A DNA stretch of 64,000 nucleotides from Calothrix membranacea FACHB-236 (GTDB lineage Bacteria > Cyanobacteriota > Cyanobacteriia > Cyanobacteriales > Nostocaceae). Below, in pieces: positions 27,685-36,909 of the stretch. Every line of letters begins with the position of its first letter. Within the stretch, counting starts at the first letter, position 1. The notes below the pieces were generated by a model. The model searched no databases, was not told where the DNA came from, and saw only the letters and a program-made list of their open reading frames with translations. The DNA lies in contig NZ_JACJPX010000009.1 in NCBI RefSeq assembly GCF_014696315.1, positions 62,001-126,000 on the forward strand, written 5' to 3'. A program made the position numbers and the translations under genes.

Positions 27685-28794
27685 TTGAGTAAAACAATCG
27701 TCGTTAAAATTGGTACTTCTAGCCTGACTCAGCCAGAAACCGGACAGCTGGCGCTTTCTACTATTGCGACTTTAGCTGAGACACTTTCTGATTTGCAACG
27801 CCAAGGTCATCGCGTGATTTTGGTGTCCTCTGGTGCAGTGGGGGTGGGTTGTGCGCGGTTGGGTTTAACTGAACGTCCCAAAGCGATCGCACTCAAACAA
27901 GCAGTAGCCGCAGTGGGACAAGGACGGTTAATGCGGGTTTACGATGATTTATTTACCACCCTGCAACAGCCAATTGCCCAAGTTTTGTTAACTCGCAGCG
28001 ATTTGGTGCAGCGCAGTCGCTATCTCAATATCTACAACACCTTTCGCGAACTGCTGGGACTAGGGGTAATTCCGGTAGTTAATGAAAACGATACGGTAGC
28101 GGTAGATGAGCTAAAATTTGGCGATAATGACACCCTTTCAGCATTAGTTGCCAGTTTAGTAGAAGCAGATTGGTTATTTTTGCTGACTGATGTTGATAGA
28201 TTGTACTCAGCAGATCCTCGTTCTGTACCTGATGCTCAACCGATCGCCTTGGTGAGTAGTATTAAAGAATTAGCCAAATTACAGATCCAGACAGGTTCTC
28301 AAGGTTCGCAATGGGGTACTGGCGGGATGATCACCAAAATTTCGGCGGCGAGAATTGCGATCGCGGCTGGTGTGCGGACAGTAATTACCCAAGGAAGATT
28401 TCCCCGTAACATAGAAAAAATATTACAAGGTGAACCGATAGGGACTCACTTTGAACCACAGCCAGAACCCACCTCCGCCAGAAAACGTTGGATAGCTTAC
28501 GGCCTTGTCCCTGCAGGAAAATTGTATTTAGATGCAGGTGCGATCGCAGCCATTTCCGAATCTGGAAAATCTTTATTAGCAGCTGGTATCAAAGCAGTAG
28601 AGGGAGAATTTGATACGCAAGAAGCCGTGCAATTATGTGATAGTACTGGTAACGAAATCGCCAGAGGGCTGGTTAACTACAACAGCGAAGAACTGCAAAA
28701 AATTCGCGGTTGCCATTCACGAGAAATCCCCACAATCTTGGGCTACGCTGGCGCGGAAACTGTAGTTCACCGAGATAATTTAGTGTTGACTTAG
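27685..28794 (+). CDS. proB: Glutamate 5-kinase
   Basis: The 369-residue enzyme catalyses ATP-dependent phosphorylation of glutamate, the first step of proline synthesis. The amino-acid kinase domain has [58 protein letters not shown] and [16 protein letters not shown] domain fills residues ~275-369. The start must be the TTG at 27685 (reading [14 protein letters not shown]), since no ATG lies close upstream and the length fits the family. This TTG is part of a TTGACCC repeat tract, and no ribosome-binding site is visible. Feedback inhibition by proline is expected from the family. Confidence 0.95.
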   Translation: MSKTIVVKIGTSSLTQPETGQLALSTIATLAETLSDLQRQGHRVILVSSGAVGVGCARLGLTERPKAIALKQAVAAVGQGRLMRVYDDLFTTLQQPIAQVLLTRSDLVQRSRYLNIYNTFRELLGLGVIPVVNENDTVAVDELKFGDNDTLSALVASLVEADWLFLLTDVDRLYSADPRSVPDAQPIALVSSIKELAKLQIQTGSQGSQWGTGGMITKISAARIAIAAGVRTVITQGRFPRNIEKILQGEPIGTHFEPQPEPTSARKRWIAYGLVPAGKLYLDAGAIAAISESGKSLLAAGIKAVEGEFDTQEAVQLCDSTGNEIARGLVNYNSEELQKIRGCHSREIPTILGYAGAETVVHRDNLVLT

Positions 28795-29057
28795 GGACTG
28801 GGCATTGGGCATTGGGCATTGGGCATTGGGGACTGGGGAAAAGAGATTTTCATGTTTGCTTGTGGGTTGTTTCTGTGAGGGACTAGTGGTAGATCAATCT
28901 AAAATCTAAAATCCAAAATTTACTACTTCTCAATCCAAAATCCAAAATTCAAAATCCAAAATTGTATTGGTTTCTTGGCTGCTTGATGTTCCCACCAGAA
29001 GGGAAAAGGGAATTCTAGATTTACAAACAACGTTTATATTAAGCAGTCCTTAAACGG
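28795..29057. repeat. Two short tandem repeat tracts
   Basis: A GGGCATT/GGGGACT tract (28797-28838) begins right after the proB stop, and an AATCCAAA/AATCTAAA tract lies at 28897-28966. The remaining ~90 bp before 29058 should hold the promoter of the kinase gene. Confidence 0.85.
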
Positions 29058-31034
29058 ATGACTCAAAAAAAATCTCATATAGTTCCTCATGCACTCAAGC
29101 AAATCGGATGCATTATTGTTTTGGCGATCGCCTACTATGAAATGGCGGAAATTTCACGTCATCTAGCTTCTACACCGCAAGATGTGACTCCAGTTTGGCC
29201 CCCGGATGGAATTGCTAGTGGGGCTGTTCTGTTGTTTGGTAACTGGATTGGGTACGGTGTGTTGTTGGGTTCATTTTTTGCCAACTTCTGGGCGTTCCGA
29301 GATTCCACCAGTTTCTTATCTTTGGTGATTTCAGCATTACCAGTTCTCGTCATTGCGATCGGAACAACATTGGGGACTATATTGGGTGCGTTTTTGCTAC
29401 GGAAGACTACCAACCGTCGCTATCCTTTAGACCATATCAGCGACGTGTTCAAATTTTTTATATTAACGGGTATGGGGGGGCCAAGCATTAATGCAACGGT
29501 TGGAGTAACTTGCTTGGCGTTGAGTGGTAAAGTTCCTTGGGCAGCGTATGGGACAGTTTGGTTAACCTGGTGGATTTCTAATGTTTCGGGAATTTTGATT
29601 GTTACCCCAATGTTGCTTAGTTGGGGTCAATTCATTCAACAACACCGAGGTGACTTGCGGCAATGGTTAGCCTCAATTTCCACCTTAGAGATGGGAAAAC
29701 CCCTAGCAGCCTCACACCGTTTCAGATTTTGGTTAAATTTAGTAGATCCAATTATTTTGATGGGTTTGGTGATTCTCATCAGCAAAGTGGCTTTTGGTGA
29801 AGGATATCACCTGGAGTATATGTTAATTCCGATGTTGATTTGGTCTGCATTTCGACTTGGACAACCAGGTGCAACACTATTAACTTTTATTGTGGCTGCG
29901 ATCGCAGTCATTGCTACGGTTAATGGCAAAGGTGGTTTTGCAGATCGGGATCTCAACCAATCTTTGATGCAACTGCAATTGTTTATTGGCGTAATTACAC
30001 TCACCATTCTTGTACTGACAGCAACAATTGCAGAACGCACACAAGCAGAAACAAAGTTGCGTTTAGCTTTTGCTGAATTAGCCAGCACTAATGAAACTTT
30101 AGAAGTGAGAGTACAGCAGCGAACTGAAGAATTAAATGTCAAGAATACGGCGCTAAACCAAACCCTAGATACACTAAAACAGACTCAATTACAGATGCTT
30201 CAGAGTGAAAAAATGTCTGCATTGGGGCAGATGGTGGCAGGAGTTGCCCATGAAATTAATAACCCAATTAGTTTTATTCATGGCAACTTAATTTATCTTT
30301 CTGACTATATCCAAAACTTGTGGAGAGCATTGCAAGCTTACCAACAACACTATCCGAATCCACCTCAAGCTTTGCGAGCAGAATTGGATCAATTGGAATT
30401 GGAATTTTTACAGGAAGATATGGCCAAGATTCTTCAGTCCATGAAAAGTGGTACTGAGCGCATCAGTGCTATTGTGCTATCGCTGCGGAACTTTTCGCGC
30501 TTGGATGAAGCAGAATTGAAAGCGGTAGACATTCATCAAGGGATTGATAGTACTTTGCTGCTGTTGCAACATCGATTGCAAGCCACAGCCCATCGCCCAA
30601 ATATTCAGCTAATTAAAGAGTATGGAGAATTACCACTAATTGAATGTGATGCTGCCTCTCTTAATCAAGTATTTATAAGTCTTTTGACTAATGCTATTGA
30701 TGCATTAGAAGAATCTAATCAGGGGCGTTCATTCCCAGATATTTCAGATAACCTCAATGTCATCTGGATTCAGACTCTTCAAATGGATACAAATCAAGTG
30801 ATGATTATGATTTCTGACAATGGCATAGGCATTCCCCAAGAGATTTTCTCTAAAATATTTGACCCTTTTTTCACCACCAAACCTATTGGTAAAGGTACTG
30901 GTTTGGGCTTATTTATGAGCTATCAAATTGTCACCCAGAAGCATGGCGGTAATCTTTGGTGTGACTCCATCCCAGGGAAAGGTACGAAGTTTGTAATTGA
31001 AATTCCTGTCAAAGCAAGTAGTAGGAATTGGTAA
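29058..31034 (+). CDS. MASE1-domain membrane histidine kinase
   Basis: The 658-residue protein opens with a MASE1 sensory membrane domain of about eight helices (residues ~15-325) with the signature TPVWPPDGIASGAVLLFG. A coiled-coil linker (RVQQRTEELNVKN) leads to HisKA with VAGVAHEINNPISF and a HATPase domain with FISLLTNAIDAL, MISDNGIGIP, FDPFFTTKPIGKGTGLGL and FVIEIPV. It should autophosphorylate and signal from the plasma membrane; MASE1 ligands are unknown. The last codons RNW-stop lie inside a GGTAATT repeat tract, so the repeat set the present C-terminus. No receiver gene is adjacent in the same orientation. Confidence 0.9.
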   Translation: MTQKKSHIVPHALKQIGCIIVLAIAYYEMAEISRHLASTPQDVTPVWPPDGIASGAVLLFGNWIGYGVLLGSFFANFWAFRDSTSFLSLVISALPVLVIAIGTTLGTILGAFLLRKTTNRRYPLDHISDVFKFFILTGMGGPSINATVGVTCLALSGKVPWAAYGTVWLTWWISNVSGILIVTPMLLSWGQFIQQHRGDLRQWLASISTLEMGKPLAASHRFRFWLNLVDPIILMGLVILISKVAFGEGYHLEYMLIPMLIWSAFRLGQPGATLLTFIVAAIAVIATVNGKGGFADRDLNQSLMQLQLFIGVITLTILVLTATIAERTQAETKLRLAFAELASTNETLEVRVQQRTEELNVKNTALNQTLDTLKQTQLQMLQSEKMSALGQMVAGVAHEINNPISFIHGNLIYLSDYIQNLWRALQAYQQHYPNPPQALRAELDQLELEFLQEDMAKILQSMKSGTERISAIVLSLRNFSRLDEAELKAVDIHQGIDSTLLLLQHRLQATAHRPNIQLIKEYGELPLIECDAASLNQVFISLLTNAIDALEESNQGRSFPDISDNLNVIWIQTLQMDTNQVMIMISDNGIGIPQEIFSKIFDPFFTTKPIGKGTGLGLFMSYQIVTQKHGGNLWCDSIPGKGTKFVIEIPVKASSRNW

Positions 31035-31056
31035 TTGGTAATTGGTAATTGGTAAT

Positions 31057-32721
31057 TTAATTAACGCTCATCCTTAGTGCGGTTAAAAAATCTTCCTCAA
31101 CATAAGGTTTCGTAAAGTAAGTAGTCGCTCCTAATTGCATAGCCAACTGACGATGCTGATTAGTGCTGCATGAACTGAGCATGATTACTGGTATTTTGGC
31201 TAATTGGGAGTCTTTGAGACGATAGCTAAGAAACTCAAAGCCATTGAGATTTGGCATTTCAATATCACAAATCACCATTTGCACATGGGGGTTTTGCTGC
31301 AACTGGGCGATCGCTTCTTGCCCATCTTCTGCTTGCAAAACTTTATAACCTTCTTTTTGCAAGGTCAAAGATACTATATGGCGCACACTATGAGAATCAT
31401 CTACTACTAGAATAGTCGGTTCTTTGTGAATAATTGCTGTGTCTGCTGAATTTAATAATTTAGTAGTAGAGTAAACCTTTTGACTATGATTAATTGTCTG
31501 CTGCAACAACGCTGCTACATCAATTACTGGCAGTAAATTGTCTTTCCAAATCGTACAACCATAAACGCAACTGGAAAATTCTTGGTCTGTTGGTAAAGGA
31601 TTGATTACTAACTCTGGTTCTGCAATTAGGTATTGAATTTCGGGTTCTAAAGCCAGAATTTGCTGCCCTAAATTTAGTACTAATATTGGTTCTGGCTGAC
31701 GATTTCCTAAGGATTTAGAACTACCGTAGCTTAGTAGTTCTGACAGTTGATAGCTAGGAATAATTTGTTCACGCCAGTGCAAAAACCGCTGTTGTTGAGA
31801 ATATATAATTTGGTCAGCTTCAGCAACTAAAAGTTCTTCAACGCTGTCGGAGTTCACTGTAAAAACATTACCACCCGCTACCCAAACAAATAAGTTAGAA
31901 GTTTTTATTGTGTGTGTTAATGCTGGGTTTTGCCTGTTTTGGATTACAACTGCACTCGAATTAGATGTTCCCTGAGCCGTTTGGGGAGCATTTTTGTTCA
32001 ATATAGATTCATAAGCTGCACGCCAACCAGCTAAAGCCACCTTGCCTATAGTTTCAGATGCTTGCGGGGTTGTTTGTAGAGTCATGAGCGCAATTTGGGC
32101 GATCGCAATGAACTCAGAGATATTGTAGAATTCGCCAAAGCCCAAAAATAAATTTGCCTGTTTTATCAGTTGCTCTGGTAATTTATTAGCGTCCGATTCC
32201 GCCAAAATTTTTTCTAGGTTTTTTAAAGCCTGAGCAATTTCTGTCGTCGGCATCAACTGAGGTACACTTGCCTCTAGATAGGAGGTTTCTAGAGCATCAG
32301 GTACTATTTCTAGCTTATGGCTGATTCTAGATTCTAAATAAGCAAAAATTGGTTCAGCTTTGGCTAAAATGCTAGCTACATCATCAAATTTCCCTTGAAT
32401 TTGGGTTATTAGCAGCAAACGCAAGCAATCATTAGCCTGTAACAGCAAAGTTGTTAACTGAGAGTCAATTGCTGCATTTCCTAGTGAGAGAAATCGAAAA
32501 ATCTTCTCCAAACGATGAGCTAGGTTATGTATCTCAGTGAAATTAACTTGGGCTGCTGTAGTTTTAATCAACTGAGCAGCTCGCACTAGATTACGTATCT
32601 TGGGAGCGCTATAGTTATCTGAAAGCTCTAGCAATCCGTCGTTAATTAGCTGTAGAAGTCCTGATGCTTCTTGAACAAAATTTTGGACAAGGTTATTTTG
32701 TATACCAAACTCAAGAACCAT
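31057..32721 (-). CDS. CheA-like protein with CheW and receiver domains but no kinase
   Basis: This 554-residue protein begins with a helical, HPt-like region where the usual A-H-x-x-K phosphorylation site reads RAAQLIKTTAAQV, with Gln instead of His. There is no dimerisation or HATPase domain. A CheW-like domain (residues ~270-410) and a receiver domain (TILVVDDSHSVRHIV, phospho-Asp in VICDIEMPNLNGFEF, Lys in YFTKPYVEEDF) follow. It resembles the adaptor-regulator part of a CheA hybrid. It lies downstream of the photoreceptor-type chemoreceptor on the same strand, 228 bp away, so a coupling role in phototaxis or pilus motility is inferred. Confidence 0.8.
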   Translation of the reverse strand: MVLEFGIQNNLVQNFVQEASGLLQLINDGLLELSDNYSAPKIRNLVRAAQLIKTTAAQVNFTEIHNLAHRLEKIFRFLSLGNAAIDSQLTTLLLQANDCLRLLLITQIQGKFDDVASILAKAEPIFAYLESRISHKLEIVPDALETSYLEASVPQLMPTTEIAQALKNLEKILAESDANKLPEQLIKQANLFLGFGEFYNISEFIAIAQIALMTLQTTPQASETIGKVALAGWRAAYESILNKNAPQTAQGTSNSSAVVIQNRQNPALTHTIKTSNLFVWVAGGNVFTVNSDSVEELLVAEADQIIYSQQQRFLHWREQIIPSYQLSELLSYGSSKSLGNRQPEPILVLNLGQQILALEPEIQYLIAEPELVINPLPTDQEFSSCVYGCTIWKDNLLPVIDVAALLQQTINHSQKVYSTTKLLNSADTAIIHKEPTILVVDDSHSVRHIVSLTLQKEGYKVLQAEDGQEAIAQLQQNPHVQMVICDIEMPNLNGFEFLSYRLKDSQLAKIPVIMLSSCSTNQHRQLAMQLGATTYFTKPYVEEDFLTALRMSVN

Positions 32722-32949
32722 AGCTATAATGCTGTGTTTAAGTAAGATTTTGTAAGTAATTCATACTATTTATTACGTAGATGCACTGGTTAAAATTGGT
32801 CGGTCTGCTTTGTATATCTAGCCCTCCCTTTCTCAGTCAGGGCTAATTAAGCATGATTTCTGCGTAATTTTGGCAATTTCAGAGATTGCTAAAAGCGATC
32901 GCCATTCCTAGTGCCAAAATGTAAAACTGTATAGTTAATTACTCACCTC

Positions 32950-35931
32950 CTACATTTCCTGTGCAAATAGCGTTAGCTGGGCTAAAGAATCAGCCAAGGC
33001 TATGGCTTGCTCAGAAGTTTGATTGGCAATACTAGCTACTTCTAAAATAGATTGATTTACAGAGGTAGAAGTTTCAATTTGGACAGCAGCAGCTTGGGAA
33101 ATTTCTGCCACCAATGTTTGCATTTCGATACTCAGTGCGATCGCCTGCTGGAATTTCTGTTGAGTGTGCGCTACCAAGTCACTGCTACTTTTTGCTTGTT
33201 CTGCGCTGGATTGCATAGCCGCGATCGCTTGATCACTTTCTGCGTGAATGTCCGCAACCAATGGTTGAACTTCTGTAATCTCTAATTCTAACTGTTGTAC
33301 TAGGGAAAGTGCTTTTTGGGCGATCGCGGCAAATTTTTGACCTGCTTCTCCACTCCGCGATGCTTCTAGTGCTGTATGCATAGCTTGCAGCTTAATCTGA
33401 GAGATAACATTGCTAATGAGATTTATTTTCTCAGACAGATGTTGTGAAGGTTCCTCAAGACGGTTAAGTCTTTGGGCCGCTTGGACAACGGTTTCTTGAA
33501 TAGCATAGATGCTCTCTAAAATTTGGCTCATGGACTGATTTTCGTCCTGTACCGTCTGGCTGATCTGCTGTTCTTGAAATTCTAGCTGTTGGGCAGAATT
33601 GACCATTCTCTGAGTCAAATCACCCAACAATTGAGTTTGATTGTAGATAAATTCAATAGATTGCAATTGCGTCAGTGCCACATTTGTAGACAAAGTTTGC
33701 ACAACTGCGTTCCCATTTCTCAGCAGTTCGGAAACCTGTAGCTTGAGTTCTTCTTGTTTTTGAGACTGCTCAACAGATATCACGGTGGCAGCTTGGTATG
33801 CTTGATCTACTTGATTCAAGAGTCTGGCGTGTTCGAGCGCAAATCCGACTTGCATGGCGACTTGAGCGAACAAATCAATTTCAGTTTGTTGCCAATCACG
33901 AGGGGCTGAGCATTCATGAGCAATTAATAAGCCAAATAACTGACCATCTTTGAGAATTGGTGCAACTAAATTGGCTTTGACGGCAAAAGGTTCGAGTTGG
34001 CTAAGGTGACACTCGGTTAAACTCGCTTCATAAACATTGCTGATAGCTTGAACTCGACCAGCTAGGTACTTTTCTATATAGCCTTCTGCAAAACACGGGT
34101 CTCTGATAATCGCCCACAAGGCTTTGGGAAAGCCGGGAAGTACTGATTCGGCAATCACAGTGCCATACCAATCGGGATCAAAACCATAAACTATGACTCT
34201 ATCGGCACTGATCGCTTTACGGACTTCTTCTACAGTAGTTTTGAGAACATCCTCTTCATTAAAGGATTCTTGAATGCGGCGAGTAATATCTACTAACAAC
34301 TGAGTCCTAACAGCTTCAGCATCAATTCGCTGGAGTAGCCGCGCATGGTCAAGAGCAAATCCAACTTGCATGGCAATTTGAGTGAACAAATCAATCTCAA
34401 ATTTTCGCCAATCACGGGGAGCAGAACATTGATGGGCAATTAATAAGCCAAATAGCTGGTCATCTTTGAGAATCGGTGCAACTAAATTGGCTTTGACACC
34501 AAAGGGTTCAAGTTGGCCAATATGACATTCCCGCAAACCAGCTTCATAAATATTGCTGATAGCTTGGACTCGACCAGTTCGGTACTTTTCTATATAGCCT
34601 TCTGCAAAGCAAGGGTCTTTGATTTTGGCTCGCAAGGTTTTAGCAAAACCCGGAAGTACTGATTCTGCAATCACAGTGCCATACCACTCCGGATCAAAGC
34701 CATAAACTATGACTCTATCAGCGCTCAGTGACTTGCGGACTTCTTCAACTGTGGTTTTGAGGACATCCTCTTCATTGAGGGATTCCCGAATGCGGCGGGT
34801 AATATCTACAAATAGCTGAGTTTGATCGGCTTTCGTTTCTACCTGTTCCAGCAGGTGAGTGTAGTTGAGCACAAACCCTAATTGTGTAGCGATCTGAGCA
34901 AACAAATCAATTTCCGACTGCTGCCAAAAGCGGGGTTTGGTACACTCATGGGCAATTAATAAGCCAAATAGCTGATTTTTCTGAAAAATTGGTGCTACCA
35001 AATTGGCTTTGACTGCAAATCGCTCTAGGAAGCTAAGCTGAGAATCGCTGAGATCGACTTGATAGATGTCATCAATAGCAACGATATGACCATTTTGGTA
35101 TTCTTCTATGTCCTCTCCCCCTACGGAGGGGACTGAGACTGTAGTCCGCAAAGTTTTCGGCAAACCGAATCCCACTGATTCGGCAACAAAGGTTCCTTCT
35201 CTATGGGGATTGAAGCGAAAGATAGTGACGCGATCGCTGTTTAAGGCTGTGCGTACTTCCTCGACTGTGGTTTTGAGAACATCTTCTTCGTTGAGACATT
35301 CCTGAATGCGCCGGGTAATCTTCATTAAAACTTGGACGCGTTCAGTTTCTTGTTCTTGTTTCCATAGCAAATCTGGAAGCTGTTTTTTGATTAAGCTGAT
35401 GTTTTTTTCTAAAACTACCAGTTCATCTTTGGAAGCGATCGCACCCCTAATTCCAGCTTGGTCTGGCAGTAGCCTCCGCACAATATTATTAGAGAGCGCG
35501 GCAGTATTGAGGAGTGGACGCAAGGCGCGATTAGTCAACAGGACTGAGATCGCACCCACCAACAAAGTTGTTACCCCTGTTCCCATTAACAATAGCGATA
35601 ACTGGTTTTGTAGCGCCAGCTTAGTTGCTGCTAACTGTTTAATCCCTAATGGTTTCGTATAAGAAATCTGCTCGGTAATTTGTTGGTTGCCAAGGTAATA
35701 GGTTGCAGACCCAACTGCTAGCACTGGAAGCATACTAATAGCACAAGACCAAACTGTTGCCTTGGCTTTCAAACTCCAATCTTTCTGTCCCAAACGCTGA
35801 GAACTAGGAATTTGAATTATTGTTGGCCGCTTTGCACTATCTAAATTCGATTCCGCTACATTTTGTTGATTACCATCTAACTGATGATTTTTTTTATTAC
35901 CTACTTGTTTTTTTGGAGAGAAATTAGACAT
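32950..35931 (-). CDS. Chemoreceptor with two predicted cyanobacteriochrome GAF domains (PixJ-like)
   Basis: The 993-residue protein has two membrane helices (about 57-80 and 111-133), a HAMP-like stretch, three tandem GAF domains and a methyl-accepting signalling domain (~740-990; core region ISNVISQIKLQAMHTALEAS). GAF2 has the DXCF motif D439-P-C441-F and C469-H; GAF3 has D611-P-C613-F and C641-H. The 28-residue spacing equals that of the two Cys in TePixJ (494/522). GAF1 has neither Cys. Two bilin-binding photosensory domains and control of type IV pilus phototaxis are predicted. GAF2 and GAF3 are near-identical and arose by duplication. Confidence 0.88.
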   Translation of the reverse strand: MSNFSPKKQVGNKKNHQLDGNQQNVAESNLDSAKRPTIIQIPSSQRLGQKDWSLKAKATVWSCAISMLPVLAVGSATYYLGNQQITEQISYTKPLGIKQLAATKLALQNQLSLLLMGTGVTTLLVGAISVLLTNRALRPLLNTAALSNNIVRRLLPDQAGIRGAIASKDELVVLEKNISLIKKQLPDLLWKQEQETERVQVLMKITRRIQECLNEEDVLKTTVEEVRTALNSDRVTIFRFNPHREGTFVAESVGFGLPKTLRTTVSVPSVGGEDIEEYQNGHIVAIDDIYQVDLSDSQLSFLERFAVKANLVAPIFQKNQLFGLLIAHECTKPRFWQQSEIDLFAQIATQLGFVLNYTHLLEQVETKADQTQLFVDITRRIRESLNEEDVLKTTVEEVRKSLSADRVIVYGFDPEWYGTVIAESVLPGFAKTLRAKIKDPCFAEGYIEKYRTGRVQAISNIYEAGLRECHIGQLEPFGVKANLVAPILKDDQLFGLLIAHQCSAPRDWRKFEIDLFTQIAMQVGFALDHARLLQRIDAEAVRTQLLVDITRRIQESFNEEDVLKTTVEEVRKAISADRVIVYGFDPDWYGTVIAESVLPGFPKALWAIIRDPCFAEGYIEKYLAGRVQAISNVYEASLTECHLSQLEPFAVKANLVAPILKDGQLFGLLIAHECSAPRDWQQTEIDLFAQVAMQVGFALEHARLLNQVDQAYQAATVISVEQSQKQEELKLQVSELLRNGNAVVQTLSTNVALTQLQSIEFIYNQTQLLGDLTQRMVNSAQQLEFQEQQISQTVQDENQSMSQILESIYAIQETVVQAAQRLNRLEEPSQHLSEKINLISNVISQIKLQAMHTALEASRSGEAGQKFAAIAQKALSLVQQLELEITEVQPLVADIHAESDQAIAAMQSSAEQAKSSSDLVAHTQQKFQQAIALSIEMQTLVAEISQAAAVQIETSTSVNQSILEVASIANQTSEQAIALADSLAQLTLFAQEM

Positions 35932-36531
35932 AAATACAATCAGATTGTGCCGCTAACTTTGTACAACAAAAACATCTGTAGCCAGATTCATTTGATCAAC
36001 TTAGTCGGTAGGGTAATGCACTTGTTGAGATTGCCGCTTAGTCAAAGATGGGTCAAAAAAGAGCAACTTTTCCCTGATATATGTATGTCATGAGGCTTTT
36101 ATCCAGGAGTATAGCTACCATAAATAAGAGCAAATTTGAATTTCTAGTTAGATGTCAAATAGCTCTATAACTCTTAAGTGGCTTAATTTTTACTTTCTGG
36201 AATTTCTGCCTCTTCTAGACAGTTTGATGCACCAATTTATACTTTTTAGTATTGACTATATTAGTGTTTAATTTACCAGAAGTAGATTAAAAAAAAACTT
36301 TAATTATTTAGCATGCAGCAAGTAGCATGGCATATATATATAATCAAGATTGTTCATCTACTCAAGGATATATATTTGTCTATATCTAAATGATGATAAA
36401 TATAACGCTAATCTCAGTTTAACCTAAAATTAACTTGTTGTACTTAGTATAAAACAAGACTTAATTGTTAATATTATTCTGGTGTCTGTTAAAGCAAGAG
36501 TACAGCACCATATTTACTGATGCATAAAGCT

Positions 36532-36562
36532 ATTGAGCGCGCTTATAAACGCTCAATTTTTT
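36532..36562 (+). terminator. Orphan Rho-independent terminator
   Basis: ATTGAGCG (36532-36539) and CGCTCAAT (36550-36557) form a perfect 8-bp stem followed by TTTTTT on the plus strand. No plus-strand gene lies upstream for more than 5 kb, so it may end a noncoding RNA starting somewhere in 36300-36500. Confidence 0.65.
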
Positions 36563-36732
36563 CGATAGCACAAGATACTAAGGACAGATGTCCTATGGCG
36601 ATTTTTCTCTGTCTTAAGAACTTGCAGAAATTAAATTATTCAGTTTTCAGAGTGAAAGCGATAATCTTATGCTTCCCCCTCTCCTTAAACAGCGATATGG
36701 TACTCATATTTGATTTTTGAAGTTCACGTAGG

Positions 36733-36849
36733 AGAGCCAGTGCGTTGCGGAGCCAGTCGCGTGGGCGGGTTTCCCGACTTGAGCGAACTGGCGTGAGGTT
36801 TCCTCCGTTGTAGCAACTGGCGTTGCGTTAGCGATAGCGTAACGCATCA
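36733..36849. repeat. GC-rich repeat block
   Basis: Within AT-rich DNA this block repeats variants of AGCCAGTGCGTTGCGG, AGCCAGTCGCGTGG and, inverted, GCAACTGGCGTTGCG; GCGTTA and TAACGC at its right end form a short hairpin. It resembles dispersed intergenic repeats of Nostocales. Confidence 0.6.
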
Positions 36850-36909
36850 GCTGAAATTTTTTCAGAAATCAAATCAGATTCCTATAGGATATTTTTATTT
36901 GCAAGCCTT

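Larger units (their letters stand above)
35932..36909. other. Long AT-rich intergenic region
   Basis: Nearly 1 kb with no credible protein gene. It should contain the promoter of the chemoreceptor near 35940-36050. Two things stand out and are listed separately: an orphan terminator at 36532-36562 and a GC-rich repeat block at 36733-36849. Short frames at 35884-36093 and 36520-36720 have no coding character. Confidence 0.6.

Noticed and set aside
36520-36720. 66-residue frame after the orphan terminator
   Set aside because: Begins inside the terminator hairpin and shows no family resemblance.
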